Assembly: GCA_963829585.1 (NCBI GenBank)
Contig: CAWHJD010000014.1
Location: 86,099-150,098 of the forward strand
DNA from: Sva-07 sp963829585
GTDB lineage: Bacteria > Actinomycetota > Acidimicrobiia > Acidimicrobiales > Ilumatobacteraceae
Reading direction: 5' to 3'
Length of the DNA stretch: 64,000 nt
The notes under the pieces were generated by a model. It was not told the DNA's origin and did not search any database. It saw only the letters and a program-made list of their open reading frames with translations. The translations under genes were made by a program, and so were the position numbers. The stretch's first letter is position 1; each line of letters opens with the position of its first letter. This document shows positions 38,273 to 45,579 of this stretch, one piece after another.

Positions 38273-39178
38273 ATGACCGACGTCAGGTACCGCAACGCCG
38301 GACTCGCCGTGGGCGCTGTCGTTGCCGTCGCCACCGTCGTCCTGCTCTCGCTGAACACGAGCGGCCCCCTGACGCCCGCCAAGGCCATCGTGTTGGGCGC
38401 GGTCGAGGGGTTCACCGAGTATCTCCCGGTGTCGTCGACCGGTCACCTGCTCGTCACGCAACGTCTGCTCGGTCTCGGAGAGGGAGACGCCAAGGCCGCT
38501 GCCGACACGTATGCGATCGCCATCCAGATCGGCGCGATCCTGGCCGTCGTCGTGCTCTTCTGGCGTCGGCTCGGCCAACTCGCCAGCGGGATGATCGGAC
38601 GCGACATCGACGGGCGCAAGCTCCTCGTCAGGCTGATCATCGCCTTCGTCCCGGCGGCCGCCGTCGGCGTGCTGCTCGGCGACAGCATCAAGGACCGTCT
38701 GTTCGGACCATGGCCGGTCGTGGCCGCCTGGCTGGTCGGCGGATTCTTCCTGGTCTGGTGGAATCCGCGTCCCGGAGGCCTCGATCTGACCTCGTTCACC
38801 GTTCGTCACGCTGCGATCATCGGCGCGGCGCAGATCCTGGCGCTCTGGCCGGGTATGAGCCGCAGCCTCGTCACCATCGCAGCAGCGCTCGCCATCGGTG
38901 CGAGCATGTCCGCGGCGGTCGAGTTCAGCTTCCTGCTCGGCCTCGCCACGCTGAGCGCGGCGACGCTGTTCGACCTCGCCAAGGACGGCCAGACCCTGCT
39001 CGACGACTACGGATGGCGAACACCGCTGCTCGGCGGCATCGTCGCCTTCATCACCGCCGTCATCGCCGTGCGCTGGCTGGTGGCGTTCCTGCGGACGCGG
39101 CCGCTCTCGATCTTCGGGTGGTACCGAATCGGCATCGCCGCCGCAACCGCGATGATGATCGCCACCGGCGTGATCTGA
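38273..39178 (+). CDS. uppP: Undecaprenyl-diphosphatase
   Basis: 301-residue integral membrane phosphatase (BacA/UppP) that recycles undecaprenyl pyrophosphate for cell-wall synthesis and gives bacitracin tolerance when abundant. Signature segments are VEGFTEYLPVSSTGHLLVT and ALWPGMSRSLVTIAAAL, with the catalytic Glu, Ser and Arg. About eight hydrophobic helices. A hydrophobic N-terminal extension of about 25 residues precedes the family core. Located inside the plus-strand island between two HNH genes. Confidence 0.93.
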   Translation: MTDVRYRNAGLAVGAVVAVATVVLLSLNTSGPLTPAKAIVLGAVEGFTEYLPVSSTGHLLVTQRLLGLGEGDAKAAADTYAIAIQIGAILAVVVLFWRRLGQLASGMIGRDIDGRKLLVRLIIAFVPAAAVGVLLGDSIKDRLFGPWPVVAAWLVGGFFLVWWNPRPGGLDLTSFTVRHAAIIGAAQILALWPGMSRSLVTIAAALAIGASMSAAVEFSFLLGLATLSAATLFDLAKDGQTLLDDYGWRTPLLGGIVAFITAVIAVRWLVAFLRTRPLSIFGWYRIGIAAATAMMIATGVI

Positions 39179-39192
39179 AGCGAGGGGATCTG

Positions 39193-39663
39193 ATGAGGCT
39201 CGAGGACGTCGGCGACCAGGATGGCTGGCGGTGCTGGTTGTGCGATGAGGCCGTCGATCCGACCATGTCGGTGAACGACCCGCGAGGTCCGAGCATCGAC
39301 AGCCGCACCACCGAGCGCAAGGCCAAGGCGAAGGGACGCAGCGGGGGCAAGGGGCACGGGACCGGACAGGAACGTCTCGCCCATCGGTCGTGCAACACCG
39401 GCAAAGGGAGCACGAAACCCGTCGTCGAGTGGCCCGATGACCTGTTCGTCGCTGATCCCGCGGTCATTCTCACCACCGTCGACCGTCTGCGGCGAAAGGG
39501 CGGGCGGGAGATCGTCGGGCGCTGCCTCGAACGCCAGGATGCCGCCAACGCTGCGACCTGGATCGTCGATCGCATCTCGCGCCTGGAGCCCGATCTTGCC
39601 GTCGGGGCTGACGTCGAGTCCGGCGGCGGCCAGTTCCTCGTGGTCCTGCGAGCCGAGAGCTGA
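39193..39663 (+). CDS. Small HNH-like zinc-knuckle protein
   Basis: 156 residues. A CWLC pair near the N-terminus, PRGPSIDSRTTERKAKAKGR and ERLAHRSCNTGKG recall an HNH nuclease fold (CxxC, D/H, then H..CN). The catalytic central histidine is not obvious, so activity is uncertain. The rest is unrecognised. The ATG follows GAGGGGATCTG, a fair ribosome binding site, 14 bases after uppP, so co-expression with uppP is likely. Confidence 0.6.
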   Translation: MRLEDVGDQDGWRCWLCDEAVDPTMSVNDPRGPSIDSRTTERKAKAKGRSGGKGHGTGQERLAHRSCNTGKGSTKPVVEWPDDLFVADPAVILTTVDRLRRKGGREIVGRCLERQDAANAATWIVDRISRLEPDLAVGADVESGGGQFLVVLRAES

Positions 39664-39678
39664 CCGAGCGCGAAGTCG

Positions 39679-40461
39679 TCACATCGCTGATCGCTGGCGC
39701 GCTGCTTCGAACACGAGCACGGTGGTGGCCATCGCCACGTTGAGCGATTCGCTGCGCCCGCGATGCGGGATCGTGACCCAACGGCGAATGGGGCCGGTCG
39801 TGTCGTTCCACTCGTCGGGGAGCCCGGCGGCCTCGTTGCCCATCACGATGCCGATCCGTCCCCTCAGGTCGGCCTGCGTGTGCGGGGTGACCGTACGCCC
39901 GGGGAAGTCGTGACTCGTCGTGCCGAACAGGTCGATGCCTGCCGCCGCCACCTCCTCGATCTCGGCGTTCGCGATCGTGACGTGGAACAACGCGCCCGCT
40001 GAGGCACGCACCACCTTGGGGTTGTAGGCGTCGACACTCCCCGGCGTGAGCACGACGACATCGGCACCGGCCGCCTCGGCGGAACGCAGGATCGTGCCGA
40101 GGTTGCCGGGATCGGTCACCCGGTCGAGCACGACGACGAACGAAGCAGTCCGGAGCACATCTCCGGGCGATTCGGTTCGGGGCATCTCCACGATGGCAAT
40201 CGGGGGCTGGGGGGCCTCGGTCGATGCCACCCGCTCGAGCACACCCTCGGCCAGCTCGAACACGGGGCCGGCGCCGGCAACGGATGCATCGGAACCCTCG
40301 GGCACGAACTGTGCATCCACCGCCCAGCCGGCCGCCACTGCTTCGGCGACGAGTACCGGCCCCTCGACCACGAACCGACCTTCGTCGTGACGCGAACTGC
40401 GGCGCCCCAGGAGGCGCCGCAGTTCCTGTACTCGTTGATTGTTGAACGCCAGCGCACTCAT
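39679..40461 (-). CDS. SpoU/TrmH-family RNA 2'-O-methyltransferase (TsnR-like)
   Basis: 260-residue SPOUT methyltransferase. An N-terminal L30e-like substrate-binding domain (GRFVVEGPVLVAEAVAAGW) is followed by the knotted SAM domain with the three motifs VLDRVTDPGNLGTILRSAEA, IGIVMGNEAAGLPDEW and IPHRGRSESLNVAMATTVLV. It probably methylates ribose in 23S rRNA; the exact nucleotide is unknown. Located 19 bases after rplT, a common actinobacterial linkage. Confidence 0.88.
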   Translation of the reverse strand: MSALAFNNQRVQELRRLLGRRSSRHDEGRFVVEGPVLVAEAVAAGWAVDAQFVPEGSDASVAGAGPVFELAEGVLERVASTEAPQPPIAIVEMPRTESPGDVLRTASFVVVLDRVTDPGNLGTILRSAEAAGADVVVLTPGSVDAYNPKVVRASAGALFHVTIANAEIEEVAAAGIDLFGTTSHDFPGRTVTPHTQADLRGRIGIVMGNEAAGLPDEWNDTTGPIRRWVTIPHRGRSESLNVAMATTVLVFEAARQRSAM

Positions 40462-40480
40462 CGTGCACCAGTGTGGCCGT

Positions 40481-40837
40481 TCAGGCCAGCGCGCCCTTGG
40501 CTGCCTCGACGAGCTTGCCGAATGCGGCCGGATCGGTGATGGCGAGATCGGAGAGGATCTTGCGATCGACCTCGATGCCGGCAGCGTTCAGCCCGGCGAT
40601 GAACCGGCTGTAGCTCATGTCGTGCTGACGGGTGCCGGCGTTGATGCGCTGGATCCACAGACGACGCATCTCGCCCTTGCGGGCGCGACGGTCACGGAAG
40701 GCATAGTTGCCCGACCGCATGACCTGCTCGTTGGCGGCCCGGAACGAACGGCTCTTGTTGCCGTAGTAACCCTTGGCCTTCTTCAGTACCTTCTTGTGGC
40801 GCTTCTTCGACGCCACACCACGCTTCACACGTGCCAT
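40481..40837 (-). CDS. rplT: 50S ribosomal protein L20
   Basis: 118 residues, the normal length. The start ARVKRGVASKKRHKKVLKKA and the body GYYGNKSRSFRAANEQVMRS are diagnostic. It binds 23S rRNA early in assembly and in some bacteria also represses its own operon. Strong ribosome binding site GGAGGAA upstream. Confidence 0.98.
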   Translation of the reverse strand: MARVKRGVASKKRHKKVLKKAKGYYGNKSRSFRAANEQVMRSGNYAFRDRRARKGEMRRLWIQRINAGTRQHDMSYSRFIAGLNAAGIEVDRKILSDLAITDPAAFGKLVEAAKGALA

Positions 40838-40887
40838 ATCGTTTCCTCCTCGGAACGTTCAGTCGGGGCTGACCCCTGTTTGTCTTC

Positions 40888-41085
40888 TCAGCGCTGGGCG
40901 AGGAGGCGTTTGATCTTCTTCTCGTCGGTCGAGTGCACATCGGCATCGCGGTCGAGGCGGTGCTTGCGTGCGGACGACTTGGACTCGAACTTGTGCTGGT
41001 TGTTCTGCTGCTCGTGACGCAGACGACCGGTACCGGTCTTCTTGAATCGCTTAGCTGCCGTCTTCGACGTCTTCATCTTCGGCAT
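40888..41085 (-). CDS. rpmI: 50S ribosomal protein L35
   Basis: 65 residues. PKMKTSKTAAKRFKKTGTGR and the overall basic composition are typical. Its start overlaps the infC 3' end by 35 bases in another frame, implying translational coupling. In the tail, KIKRLLAQR is conserved. Confidence 0.97.
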   Translation of the reverse strand: MPKMKTSKTAAKRFKKTGTGRLRHEQQNNQHKFESKSSARKHRLDRDADVHSTDEKKIKRLLAQR

Positions 41086-41763
41086 CGGGTACTCCTTCTC
41101 CTGGTTCGCTGGCGACGATCGTTTCGGGCGCTTCGTCCACGTCGGGCGTCTCCGCTTCGGCTTCGGGCGCTTGCGCCTCCGCCTCCGCCTCGGACGCTTC
41201 CGCCAGGGACCTGCGCTCGGCTTCGATTGCCGCCTTCTTCATCGCCTCTTGGGCCTGCTTGTCGGGCGACAGCGTCATCGACATGCTGCGACCCTCGAGT
41301 CGCGCCTGCGTGTCGACCTTGGCTGCCGGACCCACCGCTTCGAGCACGTCATCGAGGATCTTCGATCCGAGCTCTGGGTGTGCCATCTCGCGCCCGCGGA
41401 ACTGCAACGTGATCTTGACCTTGTGGCCCTCTTCGATGAAGCGGATCACGTTGCGGGTCTTGGTGTCGAAGTCGCCCTTGCCGATCTTCGGCCGGTACTT
41501 CACTTCTTTCACCGAGACGTTGGTGGACTTCTTTCGGGCTTCCTTGGCCTTCTGGCCCTCTTCGTACTTGAACTTGCCGTAATCCATGATCCGGCAAACG
41601 GGAGGGTTGGCGTTCGGGGCCACCTCGACGAGGTCGAGTTCGAGTCCTCTGGCCATTCTCAGCGCGTCGGGAACGGCCTTGATTCCGAGTTGGTCGCCGG
41701 TCGGTCCGATGAGTCGGACTTCACGGGATCGGATGCGGTCGTTGATCCGGTGCTGGTCGCCAC
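41051..41763 (-). CDS. infC: Translation initiation factor IF-3 (apparent frameshift near the 5' end)
   Basis: IF-3 keeps ribosomal subunits apart and checks the start codon. The body is clear: INDRIRSREVRLIGPTGDQL, LDLVEVAPNANPPVCRIMDY, KFKYEEGQKAKEARKKS, VKITLQFRGREMAHPELG. An acidic tail of about 45 residues follows. As given, the frame has no ATG, GTG, TTG or CTG before the conserved region. Adding one C at CACCGG (41747-41750) links a GTG at 41763, preceded by AGGA, and gives the start MATSTRINDRIR, which matches relatives closely. The alternative is an AUA start at 41785 with AGGAG 9 bases upstream; infC is known for rare start codons elsewhere. Confidence 0.9.
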
Positions 41764-42024
41764 GTTGTTCCTGTCGCGGTGCTATGGCTGATCACTCCTG
41801 TGCAATGGGCCTCCCCAGTGTCTGAATAATGTTGGCGCTCGACGCGAACCGCACGCGGAGCGACCCGACACTGGCCACACTGTGCACCCTCCTCTCGGAG
41901 AGCCACCCGTGGCCGGGGGCTGGTCTCAGCCTTGTGACCTGGACGCACTGTCCGCCTGCCCTGTGCGGGTCGACGATTCGTGGCCAGGTGGGGGTCACCC
42001 CCACTTCGCCTCAATTGTGCTCGG
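41764..42024 (-). other. Long structured leader of the infC-rpmI-rplT operon
   Basis: About 260 bases between infC and the divergent DUF1844 gene. It contains an inverted repeat gtggggg/cccccac (41989-42005) and an 8-base pairing of ccagtgtc (41815-41822) with gacactgg (41867-41874). No gene is seen. It could be an L20- or IF-3-responsive leader as known in other phyla; no conserved L20 motif was recognised. Confidence 0.4.
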
Positions 42025-42031
42025 TAGGGTA
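42025..42031. promoter_or_regulatory. Symmetric -10 shared by DUF1844 and infC directions
   Basis: TAGGGTA: TAGGGT on the plus strand (42025-42030) lies 7 bases before the DUF1844 ATG. TACCCT on the minus strand (42026-42031) could start the infC transcript with a leader of about 255 bases. Confidence 0.4.
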
Positions 42032-42037
42032 CCGCGC

Positions 42038-42418
42038 ATGAGTGACGAAACCTCTGACACCGAATTCGACGAGATCGACGAGATCGACGAGATCGACGAT
42101 GGGCCCGAACTCGACGACGACCAACTCGACGCTCTGGCGGCGGCACAGCGTGAGATGAACGAGGCCCGGGCCAGGTTGTCGGAGATTCCGGCAGAGGTCG
42201 TCATCACCAATCACGTGATGGGGCTCTACGAGCTGGCGGCCATCCACCTGTCGGCCACGCCGCCCGATCTGCGCCAGTCGGCACTGGCGATCGACGCCGT
42301 TGCATGCCTGGTCGACGGTCTCGGCGCCCGCCTCGGCGAGGATGCACCGACCATGCAGGATGCGTTGGCCAACATCCGGTTGGCGTTCGTGCAGATCAAG
42401 GGCCAGATCGACGGCTGA
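42038..42418 (+). CDS. DUF1844 family protein
   Basis: 126 residues. The N-terminus has a perfect tandem of EID units (EFDEIDEIDEIDDGPELDDD), then helices matching DUF1844: VVITNHVMGLYELAAIHLSA, LAIDAVACLVDGLGARLGED and ANIRLAFVQIKGQ. It commonly sits next to infC in actinobacteria. Function unknown. The ATG lies 7 bases after a TAGGGT -10, so the mRNA is probably leaderless. The 3' end overlaps the convergent alkyltransferase-like gene by 23 bases. Confidence 0.8.
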   Translation: MSDETSDTEFDEIDEIDEIDDGPELDDDQLDALAAAQREMNEARARLSEIPAEVVITNHVMGLYELAAIHLSATPPDLRQSALAIDAVACLVDGLGARLGEDAPTMQDALANIRLAFVQIKGQIDG

Positions 42419-42737
42419 ACCGCCCGATCGGAGCATCGGTGACACGTCCGTCGGCAATCACCACCGCTTCGTCGCGCAGCAACCGGGACTGCAGTGCCGG
42501 ATCACCGGCCACGAGCCGTCCGGCCGCGTTGACCACCCGCCACCACGGCACATCGGCACCGGTGGTCGCGAGGATCCGGCCGACCAGGCGAGCCTGCCCG
42601 GGATGGCCGGCCACCTCGGCCACGTCGCCGTACGTGGTGACCTCACCCTCCCGGAGCGCCATGAGGACGTCGATGATCCGGCGCTCGCGGTCGGCGCGAC
42701 CGTCGTCGTTCACGACCTGATGTTCGCGGCTTCCCAT
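42396..42737 (-). CDS. Alkyltransferase-like (ATL) protein
   Basis: 113 residues homologous to the C-terminal domain of O6-alkylguanine-DNA alkyltransferase. EGEVTTYGDVAEVAGHPGQA is the helix-turn-helix entry, and the active-site PCHRV is replaced by PWWRVV. Loss of the acceptor cysteine, with Trp in its place, is the mark of ATL proteins, which bind O6-alkylguanine and flag it for nucleotide excision repair. The start lies inside the 3' end of the cold-shock-like gene. Confidence 0.85.
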   Translation of the reverse strand: MGSREHQVVNDDGRADRERRIIDVLMALREGEVTTYGDVAEVAGHPGQARLVGRILATTGADVPWWRVVNAAGRLVAGDPALQSRLLRDEAVVIADGRVTDAPIGRFSRRSGP

Positions 42738-42928
42738 CGACCCAGCTTGGCCAACAGGTCGAAACTCACGTCGGCGCCGACACCGATCGTCCGCGAGCCG
42801 TCGGCGATCTCGATGCAGTGGAACGCGTAGCTGGCGCCGTCGAGGCCGGCGATCGTCCCGAGGCCCGACTGTTCGTCGAATGCCGTGACCACGCCTCGGC
42901 GGCCGGTGCCACGCTCGAGCTCGGTCAC
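42710..42928 (-). CDS. Cold-shock-domain-like small protein
   Basis: 72 residues. RRGVVTAFDEQSGLGTIAG and DVSFDLLAKLG fit an OB-fold cold-shock domain, but the RNP motifs (KGFGFI, VFVHF) are degenerate (GLGTIAG, YAFHC), so nucleic-acid binding may be weakened. The GTG start overlaps the hisG stop (GTGA). Downstream it overlaps the ATL gene by 28 bases, so hisG, this gene and ATL probably form one unit. Confidence 0.65.
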   Translation of the reverse strand: MTELERGTGRRGVVTAFDEQSGLGTIAGLDGASYAFHCIEIADGSRTIGVGADVSFDLLAKLGRWEAANIRS

Positions 42929-43797
42929 GGCACGATCTTGGCGATCGCCATCTCGACGAGGTCGGTGGCGCCGGCGTCGATCAACGCCGGGATGATGAGG
43001 TTGATCAACTTCTTCTCGACCACCGATTCCACTGCGTAGCCGCCACCGGCGAGCGGTGACATCGTGGGCGACTTCATCGACGGGAGCACGGCGAGCACCG
43101 CATCCTTGCGCTCCTCGCTCACGTTGAGCTTCAGGAGCACTCGGCCCCGAGCGTCGAGCACACCGTTGAGGAGCGTCATGATCTGATCCATCGCCTTGCG
43201 CTTGTCGAGATCCTTCGCGGCAACGGGATTGGCGACCACCTCGGTGTAGCTCAGCAGGATGGTGTCGATGACCTTCAGCCCGGCGGCACGCAGTGCACGT
43301 CCCGTCTCGGTGATCTCGACGACGCAGTCGGCGATGTCGGGGATCTTCGCCTCGGTCGCCCCGTACGACAGGCGCACTTCGGCCTCGACACCGTGATCGG
43401 CGAAGAACCGCTTCGTCAGTTCGGGATACTCCGACTGGACCCTGACGCCGTTGGGCAGGTCGTCGACCGATGCGGCGGGGTTGTCGCCGGCAACCGCGAC
43501 GACCAGTTTGATCGGATTACTCGTCGCCTTCGAGTACTTCAGCTCGCCGAGGGTCTCGACGACGCTGCCGGTCTCCTCGACCCAGTCGCGTCCGGTGATG
43601 CCGATGTCGAACAGCCCTTCGGCGACGTACATCGGGATCTCCTGCGGCCGCAGGATGCGGACCGATTCGATGCGCGGGTCGTCGATCGTTGCCTGGTAGT
43701 CGACGGTCGACGAGCGGATCACCGGCAGGTCGGCTGCCTCGAACAGGTCGAGCGTCGCCTTCTCCAGCGAACCTTTCGGAAGGACGAGTCGCAGCAT
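42925..43797 (-). CDS. hisG: ATP phosphoribosyltransferase, long form
   Basis: 290-residue first enzyme of histidine synthesis, joining ATP and PRPP. It starts MLRLVLPKGSLEKATLDLFE. The PRPP-binding stretch is ADCVVEITETGRALRAAGLK, and the C-terminal ACT-like regulatory domain (EERKDAVLAVLPSMKSPTMS then YAVESVVEKKLINLIIPAL) shows the long, histidine-inhibited form. No other his gene is nearby. A TAGCCT -10 hexamer (43806-43811) lies 8 bases before the ATG. Confidence 0.95.
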   Translation of the reverse strand: MLRLVLPKGSLEKATLDLFEAADLPVIRSSTVDYQATIDDPRIESVRILRPQEIPMYVAEGLFDIGITGRDWVEETGSVVETLGELKYSKATSNPIKLVVAVAGDNPAASVDDLPNGVRVQSEYPELTKRFFADHGVEAEVRLSYGATEAKIPDIADCVVEITETGRALRAAGLKVIDTILLSYTEVVANPVAAKDLDKRKAMDQIMTLLNGVLDARGRVLLKLNVSEERKDAVLAVLPSMKSPTMSPLAGGGYAVESVVEKKLINLIIPALIDAGATDLVEMAIAKIVP

Positions 43798-43805
43798 GAC
43801 CGCCG

Positions 43806-43811
43806 AGGCTA
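43806..43811 (-). promoter_or_regulatory. Leaderless-type -10 element of hisG
   Basis: Minus-strand TAGCCT, 8 bases before the hisG ATG. Confidence 0.4.
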
Positions 43812-43824
43812 ACGACCGCCCCAG

Positions 43825-43880
43825 CCGGTTTGCGTTGCAGTTCTGTTGGACCGCCCCAACCGAACTGTCACGCAAACCGG
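43825..43880. repeat. 56-base near-perfect palindrome between mogA and hisG
   Basis: Outer arms ccggtttgcgt (43825-43835) and acgcaaaccgg (43870-43880) are exact. Inner arms cagttctgttgg (43838-43849) and ccaaccgaactg (43856-43867) have one mismatch. The loop is 6 bases. Two tandem copies of GGGGGTTCRGTG-like sequence follow at 43889-43911. There is no U-tract in the transcription direction, so it is not a typical terminator. Confidence 0.8.
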
Positions 43881-43905
43881 GTTTTGGCGGGGGTTCGGTG
43901 GGGGT

Positions 43906-44400
43906 TCAGTGGGCGGTTTCGGTGTCGTCGAGGAGCCGGAGCGCGTGGGCGAGCACGTCGATCACGGCGTCGAGCTGCTCGACGCAGCCCTTCGTACTGC
44001 CCGGTGTGTTCACGATGATGCTGCGGCCCCGGATGCCTGCAACGCCTCGGGAGAGTCGCCCCAGCGGATTGCACAGGCGCATCGCTTCGGCGAGCCCGGG
44101 TGCGTCACGTTCGATGACCGCCCTGGTTCCCTCGGGGGTCTGGTCGCGCGGGGCGAAGCCCGTGCCACCGGTCGACACGATCAGGCCGGCGAATCCGTCG
44201 GCCAGCTCGGTCAGTGCAGCGGCCACCAGTTCGGCGCCGTCGGCGGTCACCCGATGGTCGACGACCTCGAACCCGTTGGCCGTCAGATGAGCCACCAGCG
44301 CTCGCCCGCTGAGGTCGTCACGTGTGCCGTGCACGACGCCATCGCTGACGGTGAGGACCTTCGCCTGCGCAGCGGCGTGGGAGGCGGACGACTCGGTCAC
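43906..44400 (-). CDS. mogA: Molybdopterin adenylyltransferase
   Basis: 164-residue MoaB/MogA family protein adenylylating molybdopterin before molybdenum insertion. VLTVSDGVVHGTRDDLSGRA, LIVSTGGTGFAPRDQTPEGT and RSIIVNTPGSTKGCVEQLDA are diagnostic. The GTG at 44400 overlaps the corrected rsmB stop (GTGA). As the sequence stands, it reads as a C-terminal fusion to RsmB, which I take as an indel artefact. It could supply cofactor for the molybdoenzyme at the window start. Confidence 0.88.
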   Translation of the reverse strand: MTESSASHAAAQAKVLTVSDGVVHGTRDDLSGRALVAHLTANGFEVVDHRVTADGAELVAAALTELADGFAGLIVSTGGTGFAPRDQTPEGTRAVIERDAPGLAEAMRLCNPLGRLSRGVAGIRGRSIIVNTPGSTKGCVEQLDAVIDVLAHALRLLDDTETAH

Positions 44401-45579
44401 GATGTCCGACGGTACCGAATCAGGACCATGCCATCGGTGTCGGCGTCGTGCGGGAGGACGCGCCAACCCTGCTCGGAACGGGCGCCACGAACCGATCGGC
44501 GGGGGTGTCGACTCCACCTCGAACCCGTCGGGCGTGCGATGGTCGACGGACTCCGCCGCCGTGATCGTGCACACGCTGTAGACGAGCCGACCGCCCGGTG
44601 CGACGAGTTCGGCCGCCGACGCGAGCAGCCGCGACTGCAACTGGGCCAGTTCGGTGATGTCGCTCGGCTGGATCCGCCAGCGGGCATCGGCCCGACGACG
44701 CAGGGCACCGAGCCCCGAGCAGGGGGCGTCGAGGAGAACTGCCTCGAACGAACCTGGCCGGAACGGCGCCGCCAGACCGTCGGCCGCCACGACCGGCAGA
44801 TCGAGGTCGAGCGTCGTTGCGTTCTCCTGGACGAGACGGGCCCGCCCGAGACGCTGATCGGCGGCGATCACACGGGCACCGGCATTCGCGATCGCCGTGG
44901 CCTTGCCACCGGGTGCGGCGCACATGTCGAGCACTCGTGCGCCGACGTCGACCTCGACCGCCGCGGCAACCCACTGCGACGACTCGTCCTGCACGTAGCC
45001 GTCGTCGCGGGCGGTCACCGGCGGCGGCTCGTTCATCCGTTCCAACGCCGGCGTGGCGTCGTCGCCCAATTCGGCGCGGAACAGATCGACCATCCAGTCC
45101 GGATAGCTCAGACGGGCCCCGTCGGACGGCCACGACATGTCGTCGATCGACAACCTCGAGACCTTGCGGAGCACCGCGTTGACGAAGCCACGGGTCCGCT
45201 TCGGGGCCAGCCCGACCGTCTCACCCACAGCGGCATGCGGCGGCACGCCGGCGAACACGAGCTGATATGCACCCAGGCGGAGCACGGAGCGGGTGGCGTC
45301 GTCGGGCGGCGACGTGACGAAGCGATCGATCACCGAATCGCATGCCCGGCGCATCCGTGTGGTGCCGTAGACGAGTTCGGTGACGAACCGGCGGTCCATG
45401 TCGGTCAGTCCCGACGTGGCCAGCATCGGCCCGAGCACGAGGTTCGCGTAGGCGCCGTCGGACTCGATCCGCCGGAGCGCGTCGAGGGCGACGCGTCGAG
45501 CCGTCCGTTCCCCGCCGGGACCCGATCGGTCGGTGTGCAGCGGATTCGTCGCCCCCCGTGTGCGCGCGGCGCGGGTCAC
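44397..45579 (-). CDS. rsmB: 16S rRNA (cytosine-967-C5) methyltransferase (frameshift near the 3' end)
   Basis: RsmB (Sun/Fmu) methyltransferase. The N-terminal NusB-like RNA-binding domain (RTARRVALDALRRIESDGAY, RGFVNAVLRKVSR) precedes the SAM domain with DMCAAPGGKATAIAN, VLLDAPCSGLGALRRRADAR (PCS motif) and GGRLVYSVCTITAAES (second catalytic Cys). Near the end the frame changes. Removing one G from the GGG on the minus strand (44467-44469) gives WRPFRAGWRVLPHDADTDGM and a stop at 44397, the normal RsmB ending (about 393 residues). The GTG start overlaps the fmt stop. Confidence 0.9.

Noticed and set aside
43906..45579. A 557-residue RsmB-MogA fusion protein
   Set aside because: A single extra G explains it. 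Removing it restores the standard RsmB ending and a GTGA overlap with mogA, the common arrangement in this window.
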